This document shows positions 25,466 to 33,970 of a stretch of 64,000 bases of DNA, in pieces (the first letter of the stretch is position 1; each line of letters starts with the position of its first letter). Origin of the DNA: Pelagadaptatus aseana. GTDB taxonomy: Bacteria > Pseudomonadota > Gammaproteobacteria > Pseudomonadales > Cellvibrionaceae. The stretch is taken from contig BAABNI010000001.1 in the NCBI GenBank assembly GCA_040365065.1, positions 62,001 through 126,000 on the forward strand, in the 5' to 3' direction. A program made the position numbers and the translations under genes. The notes under the pieces are model-generated. The model saw only the letters and a list, made by a program, of their open reading frames with translations, did not search any database and was not told the DNA's origin.

Positions 25466-26527
25466 GTGGCCGACATCCTCAGAAATATGTTGAGCTTTTG
25501 CGTTAAAAGCGAAGGCTCGGATCTCTATATCTACAGTGACGCTCGCCCCATGATCAAGATTCATGGCGAGTGCCAGCACCTCTCCACCAGTCCGTTGTCT
25601 CTGGCTCAGGTGGGTCAGATTGTCTCCCGCTTGCTGACACCACAGCAGCAGGAACAGTTTGAAGAAGAGATGGAATTGAGCACCTCGGTCACCTTTGAAG
25701 ACATCGGCCGTTTTCGCATCAATGTTTTCAGAGAACGGGGCAAACCCACCGTGGTTGCGCGTCTGATCAAGGGCGACATCCCTGCCATTGAAGAGCTGGA
25801 TCTGCCCAGTGTATTGGGCAAACTGTCATTGGAAAAACGCGGTCTGGTGCTGGTGGTTGGTGCCACCGGTCAGGGCAAGTCCACCACCCTGGCGGCCATG
25901 ATCAAACACCGGGCGGCCAAGAAAAACGGCCACATAATCTGCATCGAAGACCCGATTGAATTTATCCATAGCCACGATCGCAGCCTGATCGGCCAGCGGG
26001 AAATCGGCGTCGACACCCGCAACTACAACACCGCCCTGAAGAACGCCATGCGCGAGAGCCCGGACGCTATTATGATCGGTGAAATCCTCGACGAGGAAAC
26101 CATGTCCAGCGCCATCAAATTTGCCGACACCGGCCACCTGTGTCTGGCCACCCTGCACGCGGTTAACGCCAATCAGGCACTGGACCGCATCATCAATATG
26201 TACCCCGAATCCCTGCACGATCACGTACGTCAGGATCTGGCCATGAACCTCAAGGCCATTATTTCCATGCGCCTGCCCAAGGGCGTGAACGGCAAACGGG
26301 TTCCTGTGGTGGAAGTTATGCTCAACACCCCCCACGTTCAGGATCTGATTCGCAAGGGGCACATTGAAGAACTGAAAGAAGCGATACTGGAATCCATTGA
26401 CGACGGCGGCCAATCCTTTGACCACGCCCTTTATCAGATGGTACGCGAGGAAAAAATCGACCAGCACGAAGCCCTGCGCTGGGCCGACTCGGCCACAGAC
26501 CTCAGCCTGCGCCTGCGCTTTGATTGA
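25466..26527 (+). CDS. pilU: Type IV pilus retraction ATPase, PilU type
   Basis: A 353-residue secretion/retraction ATPase of the PilT/PilU family. Walker A is GATGQGKST near residue 135, the Asp box is ICIEDPIEF, the Walker B region is DAIMIGEILD and the His box is HLCLATLHA. The C-terminal end SFDHALYQMV...ALRWADSATDLSLRLRF is typical of PilU, the accessory partner of PilT. The usual GEIRD after Walker B is GEILD here, an Arg-to-Leu change. The start is GTG at 25466 with GGAG upstream. PilT is not adjacent in the window, whereas pilT and pilU often adjoin. It acts at the cytoplasmic base of the pilus. Confidence 0.86.
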   Translation: MADILRNMLSFCVKSEGSDLYIYSDARPMIKIHGECQHLSTSPLSLAQVGQIVSRLLTPQQQEQFEEEMELSTSVTFEDIGRFRINVFRERGKPTVVARLIKGDIPAIEELDLPSVLGKLSLEKRGLVLVVGATGQGKSTTLAAMIKHRAAKKNGHIICIEDPIEFIHSHDRSLIGQREIGVDTRNYNTALKNAMRESPDAIMIGEILDEETMSSAIKFADTGHLCLATLHAVNANQALDRIINMYPESLHDHVRQDLAMNLKAIISMRLPKGVNGKRVPVVEVMLNTPHVQDLIRKGHIEELKEAILESIDDGGQSFDHALYQMVREEKIDQHEALRWADSATDLSLRLRFD

Positions 26528-26541
26528 GTTGGCGGCGCCGA

Positions 26542-27078
26542 TCAGAGCTCTTTACTGAGCGTAAACGCTCCGCGAATATCGCCTTCGGCATAACCGCGGG
26601 CCTGATCCTGCGGATAGAGCTGATCCAGACGTGCGGCAACCGCATCACTGATATTGGCGCCGTGACAGGACAGACACAGCGAGCCCGTTGGAATCGCCTT
26701 CATAAACCGATAGGTCCCCTTGTCAGTACGGCTGGCCTGCAATTTGGCCATGGGCTCGCCCTTGGCCAAACGCGCTTCAAACGACTGCAATACCGACAGC
26801 TCCCAATCGTCTGGAGCATTATCACTATTGCGCAATTTCAATGAGGTTCGCCCCACCGTCCAGCCATCCGCCGAAGCAGCCTCGGCAATTTCCGGCGCCT
26901 GTTCATTACAGGCGGCAATCGCACCTTCGACACCGTCGCTCTGCATCCCCTGTTGCAAGGCGCCCTTGAGATTTTTGGCGAAGCCCGCCATGTGCTGTCT
27001 GGCCTCAAGCTCCAGATCACTGGCCAACACCGGCAGCACCCAGACGGCAGCCATACTCGCTGCAATGATTTTTTTCAT
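26542..27078 (-). CDS. Periplasmic c-type haem protein (DUF3365/Tll0287-like)
   Basis: A 178-residue exported protein. The signal peptide MKKIIAASMAAVWVLPVLA is cleaved near residue 19. A single c-haem motif, CLSCH, lies near residue 134 in a segment typical of DUF3365, a PAS-like haem-sensor fold. The ATG at 27078 is preferred over an upstream in-frame start because it places the signal peptide at the N-terminus and follows GGAG. It stands alone and converges on pilU, with 14 bases between the stops. Redox or gas sensing, or electron transfer, are possible; the haem motif is seen, the role is not known. Confidence 0.8.
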   Translation of the reverse strand: MKKIIAASMAAVWVLPVLASDLELEARQHMAGFAKNLKGALQQGMQSDGVEGAIAACNEQAPEIAEAASADGWTVGRTSLKLRNSDNAPDDWELSVLQSFEARLAKGEPMAKLQASRTDKGTYRFMKAIPTGSLCLSCHGANISDAVAARLDQLYPQDQARGYAEGDIRGAFTLSKEL

Positions 27079-27209
27079 GGTCACTCCCTTTTGCTGCATA
27101 AGCGTCATCATACTCACCAACCGTCGACAATCCATTCTTCAATAGTCGAACACTTTAGCGCTATAGTTAGGTAACTCGAAAGCCACCCAGATCAAATCCG
27201 GACCCGATA

Positions 27210-28187
27210 ATGAGCGAAAAACAAAGATTGGATCTTGCCCACGCCATTTTTTATGTGGAACTGAAAAGCAACGCCCATCGCTCCCTGTTCACCGACCGCG
27301 AATCCTTTTTGCAGTTTGAGGCTCTGCTGCAACAATTGTTTGAAGAGACCGGCGCCACAACCTTGGGCTATTGCCTGTTGCAGGAAACGGTTCATCTGGT
27401 TTTAAACGCTGGCGACGAGGGCATCAAAAACGACAGTCGCTGGCTGACTCAGGCCTACACCAAATTCTACAACGATCATCATCAACGCAATGGCAGCGTG
27501 TTTAACAACCGCAGTCACACTCTGCTGCTGGAACCAAGGCGCTACCTGCTGGCGGTAATTCGGCAACTGCACCAATTACCCGTCACCGCCCAACTGGTGG
27601 CGGCGGCCAGCATTTACCCCTGGTCGAGTCATCATCATTATCAGGAAGATCGGCACGCCGATTGGTTCGAGAGTCAGCCACTGATCAATTTGGTGGGCAA
27701 CCAGCGCCACAACTGGCGGCGCCGCTATGAGCAGGCCATGACCACTGCAACCGGGGAATTTCTGGATTGGCACGGGGGCAACCACGATCAGGTGATCGCT
27801 CTGGCCAGCGACCACTACGTCACTTCATTACTGGCAGCACAGGATCCTCAGGTGTACCAGGCTCCGACGCTGGAATGGCTGAAGGGCAAGGTCTGTGACG
27901 AATACACTTTGGACGATCAGGATCTGGCGCTGTGGCGGCGTCATCGACTGGCCGGCGAAGTCAAAGCCGTGATTGCGGCACTGGCCATTCAGTTTGAAAG
28001 CAGCGATCTGCCAACCGCGGCGGAGTTTCTGCAGGAAGACCCGGATGTTCTCGAAGGCGGCATTCGGGCGCTCAACACTCACCGCAGCCTGTTTTTACAC
28101 AACCTGCAGTTACAGTTACAAACGGAGCTCTACAGCCGGGTCAATCCGGAGCAAGAGCCACCCTTGCTGCAACCGGCAGAATCCTGA
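27210..28187 (+). CDS. Y1-transposase-like (RAYT-related) protein lacking the HUH motif
   Basis: A 325-residue protein whose first 160 residues resemble REP-associated tyrosine transposases: FYVELKSNAHRSLFTDRES, YCLLQETVHLVL, YTKFYNDHHQRNGSVFNNR, then RYLLAVIRQLHQLPVTA. In active enzymes the second motif reads NHVHLLL, with the metal-binding His-hydrophobic-His. Here the first His is replaced (TVH), so metal binding and nicking are probably lost. The C-terminal 150 residues are an added helical region. No flanking repeats typical of an insertion sequence were seen. It looks like a domesticated DNA-binding descendant of the family. The start is ATG at 27210. It converges on ampE with two bases between the stops. 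Confidence 0.68.
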   Translation: MSEKQRLDLAHAIFYVELKSNAHRSLFTDRESFLQFEALLQQLFEETGATTLGYCLLQETVHLVLNAGDEGIKNDSRWLTQAYTKFYNDHHQRNGSVFNNRSHTLLLEPRRYLLAVIRQLHQLPVTAQLVAAASIYPWSSHHHYQEDRHADWFESQPLINLVGNQRHNWRRRYEQAMTTATGEFLDWHGGNHDQVIALASDHYVTSLLAAQDPQVYQAPTLEWLKGKVCDEYTLDDQDLALWRRHRLAGEVKAVIAALAIQFESSDLPTAAEFLQEDPDVLEGGIRALNTHRSLFLHNLQLQLQTELYSRVNPEQEPPLLQPAES

Positions 28188-28189
28188 AT

Positions 28190-29026
28190 TCAGAAAACGC
28201 TGATCAGCCCCAGCACACACAGCCACAAAATCAGGGTACGTGACAACAACGGCTGCACCACCTCAACTTCCTGCTCGGTAATGCCCTCCTGAGTCAGTTC
28301 GCTGCTGTTGACGTTCAGGGCGCCGTGCACCATCGACTCCAGTGCATCTTCCGACGCGCAGTCAAAACTGAAGCAGCGATTACTGAGCGCATAATAACCG
28401 CCCATATAGTTTCCGGTAAGCGCCAGACTCAATCCCAGAACCCGGATAACCGGCCACTCCATCAGCCAGCACAAACGCGCCGCCAGCAGGCGTACAGCCT
28501 CGGAATTATCCGGCTCATCGCGGGCGAAAACCGCCAGGCGATACAACAGGGCACCGGCAATACCCAACAGAAAGAACCAGAAGATGGCGACAAACATCCG
28601 CTCCAGTGCGCCATAGGCAATCCTGCGCAACACGGCGCGATGCAAATCAGCCCAGCCGTTAAGAGGATCGGTATCCACACCCAGACGCTGAGCGTACTCT
28701 GCCGCCACCTCGTTATCCTGGCGGCGACTGGCCTCGAGATAACCTTTAACCCAGGGGGTAAAATCCCCGCGCCCCAGACAGTAGAGCAACATAGGAATGG
28801 AGATCAGCAACAGCAGCCACGATGACCAGCTCTCCACCAAAGCCAGCAGCCACCACACCAGCAATACCGGAACCAGTACCTGCAACAGCAAACTGATCTC
28901 CGCGGAAAGTTTCCAGCCATTGACCTGCCCCGCCCAACGCTGCCACCACTGATCGCGATGTAATGACGTCACCGGCCCCCAAAACTGCACAATTGCGAAT
29001 ACCGCCACGATCACCAAAAAACTCAC
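28190..29026 (-). CDS. ampE: AmpE-like inner-membrane protein
   Basis: A 278-residue membrane protein of the AmpE/CobD-like family. There are about four hydrophobic segments (near residues 1-15, 45-85, 145-165 and 260-278), and the central soluble part has GWADLHRAVLRRIAYGALERM. The family mark is FWFFLLGIAGALLYRLA. It follows ampD by 40 bases, the usual ampDE order. AmpE's role is poorly defined; it has been linked to beta-lactamase induction signalling. Two adjacent GTG codons (29029, 29026) follow AGGAGG; the second is chosen since its spacing of five bases is better than two. Confidence 0.85.
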   Translation of the reverse strand: MSFLVIVAVFAIVQFWGPVTSLHRDQWWQRWAGQVNGWKLSAEISLLLQVLVPVLLVWWLLALVESWSSWLLLLISIPMLLYCLGRGDFTPWVKGYLEASRRQDNEVAAEYAQRLGVDTDPLNGWADLHRAVLRRIAYGALERMFVAIFWFFLLGIAGALLYRLAVFARDEPDNSEAVRLLAARLCWLMEWPVIRVLGLSLALTGNYMGGYYALSNRCFSFDCASEDALESMVHGALNVNSSELTQEGITEQEVEVVQPLLSRTLILWLCVLGLISVF

Positions 29027-29065
29027 CACCGCCTCCTTTGCCTGATGACAGCCTCTGCAGATAAT

Positions 29066-29626
29066 TTATTGCGGCTGTGTCACCAGCATCTTTTTATAAA
29101 GTGACCAATCAAACGCTTCACCGGGATCGGTCTTGCGCCCCGGGGCAATATCACTGTGCCCTACAATTCTGTCGAAAGTGATCGCCGGATACTGCTGCTG
29201 AATAGCCCGGGTACAGGCAACCAACGACTGGTATTGAGCCTCAGTGTAAGCCTGATCATCGGTCCCTTCCAGTTCAATACCAATAGAAAAATCGTTGCAG
29301 TTTTCCCGGCCATCAAAACACGATTGCCCCGCATGCCAGGCCCGCTGATCCAGTCCCACAAACTGGGTCACCTGCCCTTGCCGGTCAATCAACAGATGGG
29401 CCGACACCTGAAGATTCTCGATCTCCCGAAAAAAGGGGTGGCGCTCGGTCTCCAGCTTATTACAGAAAAAATCTTCTACGCAGCCGGTACCGAATTCCCC
29501 GGGAGGCAAACTGATATTGTGAATCACCAACAGCGACACCGACTCACTGTCGGGGCGCTGATTGAAATTGGGAGAAGGCTGACAAGTGGCTGTTGCGAGC
29601 CAACCGTTATTCACAAGCTGTGTCAT
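29066..29626 (-). CDS. ampD: 1,6-anhydro-N-acetylmuramyl-L-alanine amidase AmpD
   Basis: A 186-residue cytoplasmic zinc amidase that cleaves the peptide from anhydro-muropeptides in cell-wall recycling. The zinc ligands align with known AmpD: His36 (LVIHNIS), His157 (VGHSDI) and Asp167 (KTDPGEAF). The catalytic residues are matched by Glu118 (IGIELEGTD) and Lys165. Length and motifs are normal, so it should be active and keep AmpR-type beta-lactamase induction low. The start codon overlaps the stop of the tetR gene (ATGA), so the two are coupled; ampE follows. No ampR or beta-lactamase is seen here. Confidence 0.95.
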   Translation of the reverse strand: MTQLVNNGWLATATCQPSPNFNQRPDSESVSLLVIHNISLPPGEFGTGCVEDFFCNKLETERHPFFREIENLQVSAHLLIDRQGQVTQFVGLDQRAWHAGQSCFDGRENCNDFSIGIELEGTDDQAYTEAQYQSLVACTRAIQQQYPAITFDRIVGHSDIAPGRKTDPGEAFDWSLYKKMLVTQPQ

Positions 29627-30270
29627 TCACACTCACCGTCCACTGTGATTAATTTCAACACCACCGCGATCAGATAGCACCTCACCTGATCTGCGGATAA
29701 ATTATCATCCGACAGCCACCGAACCATCAGCCGATACGCCGAACCCATTAACACTTCATTGAGAATATCCGCCGGCAGCTCGGCCCATACCTCACCTTGC
29801 TGCTGACCATCGGACACGCGTTGATACAGCGCATCGTGCAGAGCCGACTGCACAAACTGTCGCTCTCCGACCCAGTAAGCCAATGGAATATTGAGAAACA
29901 CAATGCGGGCCATGCCGGGGTTATCAAAATAGAAATCGCACCACACCGTCATGATCGCCCTCACCTGATCGGACAACTGTTGATGTTCTTGGGCCGCTGC
30001 AATCATGGTGGCATTGAGCCGGTCCAGATCCTGTTTAATACAGGCGTACAGCATCTCTTCTTTGTTACCAAAATATTTATAGACGGTCTGCGGGCTCACT
30101 TTGGCCCGACTGCAAATATCCCGAATCCCGACATCCTGATACAGCCCTGAGGCAAACAGTTCGAGAATGGTCACACGCAGCTTATCGAGTGTTTTGGCAC
30201 TGATGGCACGCCGATCTGTGGCGGCTTCAGTCTGAGGAGTGGGTTGTTTACTGACGGCATTTTTATTCAT
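29623..30270 (-). CDS. TetR-family regulator
   Basis: A 215-residue regulator. The N-terminal helix-turn-helix is ILELFASGLYQDVGIRDIC followed by AKVSPQTVYKYFGNKEEML, the TetR signature. The C-terminal domain (80-215) is the ligand and dimer region. The start is the ATG at 30270; the frame is open 36 bases more, without a better ribosome site. It is translationally coupled to ampD, which is unusual since ampD normally lacks an upstream regulator in its operon. A near-palindrome in the divergent promoter region may be its operator. Confidence 0.85.
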   Translation of the reverse strand: MNKNAVSKQPTPQTEAATDRRAISAKTLDKLRVTILELFASGLYQDVGIRDICSRAKVSPQTVYKYFGNKEEMLYACIKQDLDRLNATMIAAAQEHQQLSDQVRAIMTVWCDFYFDNPGMARIVFLNIPLAYWVGERQFVQSALHDALYQRVSDGQQQGEVWAELPADILNEVLMGSAYRLMVRWLSDDNLSADQVRCYLIAVVLKLITVDGECE

Positions 30271-30382
30271 GCCGTTATGGTACCCCAATCGGAGCAGCGC
30301 CAACAAAACCTCAGACCAACAGCACCTTATTCCAACAATCTCTCACTCCAACAGCAAGGCTTGACCCCACCAGAAAATAAAC

Positions 30383-30397
30383 GGTAACATTGTTTCC
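30383..30397. promoter_or_regulatory. Candidate TetR operator
   Basis: GGTAACATTGTTTCC is a 15-base near-palindrome of the form GGnAACAnTGTTnCC. It lies between the TetR gene and the divergent membrane protein gene, 23 bases before the latter. The assignment rests on symmetry and position only. Confidence 0.35.
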
Positions 30398-30419
30398 ATA
30401 TTTTCCAGCACCGACAATA

Positions 30420-30770
30420 ATGACTATGGAACTTGCCTCTGTATTACCCATTTACGCCCTGTGTGTGGCGACCCTGTTAACCTTTGGTGAAACGCTGGTG
30501 GTTATCCGCACCCGAAAATACTGGCCACTGTCGCTGGATGATTATCTGGCCTGTGCCCTGCTGGCCTATTGCGCCCTGACCTTTGAGCAACCCGCCAGTC
30601 AGCTGCTGATGCTGATCGCCTGGGCGTTTATGAGCGGCAACCTCTACGCCATGCTGTTTACGCGGATGGACCCCAACGGCGGCAGCCGCGAACGTCTGCC
30701 GGCCCTGAGCATCATGCTGCTGTTGAGCCTGATCGGCATCCTGATCAACGCCATCGTCATCTTGAATTAA
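30420..30770 (+). CDS. Small multi-pass membrane protein, unknown function
   Basis: A protein of about 116 residues, start taken at the ATG at 30420; a second ATG two codons later is equally possible, and neither has a clear ribosome site. Four hydrophobic stretches are visible: near residues 6-26, 42-58, 60-78 and 93-114. Charged loops lie between (TRKYWPLSLDD, TRMDPNGGSRERLP). No family was recognised. It is followed 21 bases later by a PhyH dioxygenase gene on the same strand, so the two are probably co-transcribed. It is divergent from the TetR gene, which may control it. Confidence 0.7.
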   Translation: MTMELASVLPIYALCVATLLTFGETLVVIRTRKYWPLSLDDYLACALLAYCALTFEQPASQLLMLIAWAFMSGNLYAMLFTRMDPNGGSRERLPALSIMLLLSLIGILINAIVILN

Positions 30771-30791
30771 CCAGTACAGAGAAAGGCCATC

Positions 30792-31709
30792 ATGAAAAAG
30801 ACTGCCCAACAACCAAGTCCGTTAGACAACTCACAGATTCAACACTATCGGGAGCAGGGTTATCTCTGCCCGATTGATGTGCTCGATCAAACCGACGCCA
30901 TTCGCCTGAGAGCGGCTCTGGAAGGAGCGGAAGATTTGCAGGGGCATCCCCTCGATCGGCTGCAATGCAACAAGAGTTATCTGTTGTTCGATTGGGCCGA
31001 TGAACTGGTACATCACCCGGCCATTCTCGACGCGGTGGAATCACTGATCGGGCCCGACATTCTCTGTTACATGACCAACCTGTTTACCAAAGAAGCCGGC
31101 AGCCAGAGTTACGTCTCCATGCATCAGGATGCCGCCTACTGGGGTGTCGATGCCGATGACGTAGTAACGGCCTGGGTGGCCCTCAGCCCCGCCACCAAAA
31201 ATTCCGGCGTGATGAAAATCGAGCCCGGCAGCCATAAAAAAATCCTGCCCCAGGTAAACACCTACGCCAAAGACAACCTGCTGACCCGCGGCCAGGAAAT
31301 TGCCAGCGAGCACCTCGACAGTGATCGCCAAATCTATATGGATCTGCAACCCGGCCAAATGTCACTGCACCACTATCTGCTGGTGCATGGCTCGGACGCC
31401 AACACCACCAGCGATCGGCGCATCGGGTTTGCCATTCGCTATGTCGCCGCCAGCGCCAATAAAATTGGCCAGCCAGAATCGGCACTGCTGGTTCGCGGCA
31501 AAAACAGTGGTAACTTTATTATGGAAAAACGCACTCGCCATCTCAGCCACAAAGCCCGGATTCGAGAGCATACCCGCGCCCTCAGACGCCAGATGCAGAA
31601 TATTTTTGAACCGGAAGAAAACGCCGGATTAAAAGAAAAGCTGCGCCTGCGCGCCACCAAAACACTGGGCACAGGTTTGAGCTACTGGAAAGAATTAACA
31701 GCTCGATAA
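30792..31709 (+). CDS. Phytanoyl-CoA dioxygenase (PhyH) family protein
   Basis: A 305-residue Fe(II)/2-oxoglutarate oxygenase of the PhyH group. The iron ligands are the HxD of SMHQDAAYW and the distal His in LVHGSDAN; the 2-oxoglutarate-binding Arg follows in RRIGFAIRYV. The cupin core spans about residues 100-230. The C-terminal tail is basic and helical. The family hydroxylates lipids, alkaloids or small amines; which one here is unknown. The start is ATG at 30792 with AAGG upstream. It follows the small membrane protein gene. Confidence 0.85.
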   Translation: MKKTAQQPSPLDNSQIQHYREQGYLCPIDVLDQTDAIRLRAALEGAEDLQGHPLDRLQCNKSYLLFDWADELVHHPAILDAVESLIGPDILCYMTNLFTKEAGSQSYVSMHQDAAYWGVDADDVVTAWVALSPATKNSGVMKIEPGSHKKILPQVNTYAKDNLLTRGQEIASEHLDSDRQIYMDLQPGQMSLHHYLLVHGSDANTTSDRRIGFAIRYVAASANKIGQPESALLVRGKNSGNFIMEKRTRHLSHKARIREHTRALRRQMQNIFEPEENAGLKEKLRLRATKTLGTGLSYWKELTAR

Positions 31710-31799
31710 AATTTCGCACAAGATGTGTCAGGCACTTAAAAATGATGTACCTTGCTCGCTCTGATTACTTTACAACAATAATTGAGCTTCCCCTGTTTT

Positions 31800-32711
31800 A
31801 TGAGCCATACAACATCATCCAGCATTTCATCTTTATTTCGCGACCCGCTGGGCCACTTCCTGATTGGTGGCCTTCTTATTTTTTTTATCGTGGCCGCACT
31901 CAGCCCAGACCAAAATGAGAGTGACGACCCGCACACAATCGTAGTAGATCGCGAAGTGCTACTGAACCAACTGCAATACCGAGCCAAGGTGTTTGAACCA
32001 GCACTGGCCGAGCGCAAACTCGACAGCATGAACAAAGACGAACTGGAAACCCTGATCAACCAGTACGTTCACGAAGAGGTACTGTTTCGCGAGGCTACCA
32101 GTCTGGGCTTTGGTGACAACGACTACATCATCAAAAAGCGCATGATCCAGAAAATGGATTTTATTATTGATGGCGTGTCATCCCAATCGGCGGAATTTAC
32201 CGACGCCGACATTCAGGCGTACTATGACAATAATCGCAATCTCTATATTGAGCCGGGCTATGTGACCTTTACCCATGTCTTTATTAACGGTGAAAATCGT
32301 GAAGAAACCGACATGGAGACTATGGCCGCGGCAACGCTCAAACAATTGCGCCGAGATCAGGCCGATTTTATTGATGCCCCAAAATACGGCGAGCGCTTTC
32401 CCTTTGGCCTCAACTACGTGGAGAAAACCCGCGACCTGATCGGCAGCCATTTTGGTCATGCCATGGCCGACACACTGTTTCAGTTAACCCCCGATACCGA
32501 CAAATGGCAGGGACCATTCCGCTCCGACTACGGCCTGCATCTGGTGATGATGACCAAGCGCACCGAAGATCGCCAGCAGCCGTTGGACGAAGTGCGCACC
32601 CTGGTGACTCGCGAAGTCCAGAATGAAAAACGCCAGATAGAACGCGAGGCGGCCATCGATAACATTGTCGCCGACTACACCATTGTGCGCCGCCCGCTGA
32701 CCAAGGACTGA
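31800..32711 (+). CDS. Membrane-anchored PpiC-type peptidyl-prolyl isomerase
   Basis: A 303-residue protein. Residues 22-40 form one membrane anchor (HFLIGGLLIFFIVAALSP). A SurA-like helical region follows (LNQLQYRAKVFEPAL...VHEEVLFREA), and then a parvulin domain at residues 150-255 (EPGYVTFTHVFI, KWQGPFRSDYGLHLVMMTKR). It should assist folding of envelope proteins in the periplasm. The ATG at 31800 is preferred; a TTG six codons upstream is in frame. The next gene, a HupE family protein, starts four bases after the stop, so they are a pair. Such pairs suggest a dedicated foldase for a membrane or metal protein. Confidence 0.8.
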   Translation: MSHTTSSSISSLFRDPLGHFLIGGLLIFFIVAALSPDQNESDDPHTIVVDREVLLNQLQYRAKVFEPALAERKLDSMNKDELETLINQYVHEEVLFREATSLGFGDNDYIIKKRMIQKMDFIIDGVSSQSAEFTDADIQAYYDNNRNLYIEPGYVTFTHVFINGENREETDMETMAAATLKQLRRDQADFIDAPKYGERFPFGLNYVEKTRDLIGSHFGHAMADTLFQLTPDTDKWQGPFRSDYGLHLVMMTKRTEDRQQPLDEVRTLVTREVQNEKRQIEREAAIDNIVADYTIVRRPLTKD

Positions 32712-32715
32712 TCCA

Positions 32716-33786
32716 ATGAATACGTCCTTGCTGTATCGCCTTGTCGCGCCACTGCTTATGTTGCTGCTGAGCAGTGTTTCCAGTCAGGCCCATGAGAGCC
32801 GTCCGCTGTATATTGAAATCAGCGAGCGCTCAGTCAATGGTTATGCCGTCAGCTGGCGCATCCCCCCCTCTGCCGCCAATGTAGCCTCGCCCAAAATCAA
32901 CATGCCCGATGACTGTCAGGCTCGATCCAAGCCACGCGGCACCGCTATCTTGCAGCAGCAGTTTTTCCAATGCCAAAGCGACTTATCCGATGCCACACTG
33001 ACCATCCATTGGCCCGAGTACAACCCCTCGATTTCGACCCTGCTGCGGTTTGAACGATTGTCTGGCGAAAACCACAGCGCCATTCTGGGTCCCGACACAC
33101 TGCAATGGCAAATCCCAAACCGGGAAGACAGCGCCAGCGTTGCCTGGGAGTATCTGGTGTTAGGGGTAGAACACATCCTGCTGGGGCCGGACCACCTGTT
33201 GTTTGTCGCCTGTCTGGTGTTTATCGCCGGCAGTTTCAGACGGATATTGTTGACCATTACCGGCTTTACCCTGTCTCACTCCCTGACCCTGATACTGGCG
33301 ACACTGGAAGTGGTAACGGTGCCCATCGTCGCGGTAGAAACCGTAATCGCCCTGTCGATTGTGTTTCTCGCCACCGAGATTGCCAGAGGCTATACCGGCG
33401 AACAGCCCGCAGCCCGACGCAACACTCTGACCTGGCGCTATCCGGTTCTGGTAGCCTCAAGCTTTGGCCTGCTGCACGGTTTTGGCTTTGCCTCGGTACT
33501 GACCGAAATCGGCTTGCCACAAACCGAACTGCCCATCGCCCTGTTGTTTTTCAACCTCGGCGTTGAACTGGGACAAATTCTATTTATTCTGATGCTGGTT
33601 ATCACATTTAAGCTATTGATCAGGCTTGGCCAAACACAGGAACATAATGAAATCGTGGCTGGTTCAGACCATGACTTCTCCGCAATCGAAGCCATACCCC
33701 AACCGCTATTGATGGCCACCATTTACAGCATTGGCCTTCTGGCCTCTTTCTGGATGTTTGACCGATTGATCAACGGGTTATTATAA
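32716..33786 (+). CDS. HupE/UreJ-family membrane protein with a periplasmic N-domain
   Basis: A 356-residue protein. It has a signal peptide (cleavage after SSQA), a periplasmic domain of about 120 residues, then six or seven membrane helices. Family marks are GVEHILLGPDHLLFVACLVF, GFTLSHSLTL and LLHGFGFASVL. HupE/UreJ proteins are thought to move nickel or other divalent metals; His and Asp in the HxxxGPDH motif are candidate ligands. The N-terminal domain is the longer HupE version, often annotated as HupE/UreJ-2. It is coupled to the PpiC-type gene. No hydrogenase or urease genes are in the window, so the metal and client are open. Confidence 0.78.
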   Translation: MNTSLLYRLVAPLLMLLLSSVSSQAHESRPLYIEISERSVNGYAVSWRIPPSAANVASPKINMPDDCQARSKPRGTAILQQQFFQCQSDLSDATLTIHWPEYNPSISTLLRFERLSGENHSAILGPDTLQWQIPNREDSASVAWEYLVLGVEHILLGPDHLLFVACLVFIAGSFRRILLTITGFTLSHSLTLILATLEVVTVPIVAVETVIALSIVFLATEIARGYTGEQPAARRNTLTWRYPVLVASSFGLLHGFGFASVLTEIGLPQTELPIALLFFNLGVELGQILFILMLVITFKLLIRLGQTQEHNEIVAGSDHDFSAIEAIPQPLLMATIYSIGLLASFWMFDRLINGLL

Positions 33787-33813
33787 ATACGAGTGAGACG
33801 GGGTCTGCAAAAT

Positions 33814-33847
33814 AAAAAAGCCAACTGCATCGCAACAGTTGGCTTTT
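33814..33847. terminator. Bidirectional intrinsic terminator
   Basis: AAAAAAGCCAACTG and CAGTTGGCTTTT form an 11-bp stem around an eight-base loop, with A and T runs on the two sides. It ends the HupE transcript on the plus strand and the microprotein transcript on the minus strand. Confidence 0.85.
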
Positions 33848-33865
33848 AGGTTCCGAACATTTCGA

Positions 33866-33970
33866 TCACCAGGGATTGGCAACAATCACCATACCCACTA
33901 CCAGCAGGGCAATGCAGCCTAAAACCATCAAGCGATCGGACATTTTTTCGTGGTTGAATTGAACATTCAT
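33866..33970 (-). CDS. 34-residue single-pass membrane microprotein
   Basis: A short gene below the usual length cut-off. The ATG at 33970 is preceded by GGAGGTG with seven-base spacing, one of the best ribosome sites in the window. The product is 34 residues: a short polar N-terminus with Asn, His, Glu and Lys (MNVQFNHEKMSDR), then one hydrophobic helix from about residue 14 to 31, ending NPW. The stop is followed at once by the bidirectional terminator, so the gene forms a complete small transcription unit. No family was recognised. It could be a regulator of a membrane complex; that is inference from size and build. Confidence 0.65.
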   Translation of the reverse strand: MNVQFNHEKMSDRLMVLGCIALLVVGMVIVANPW

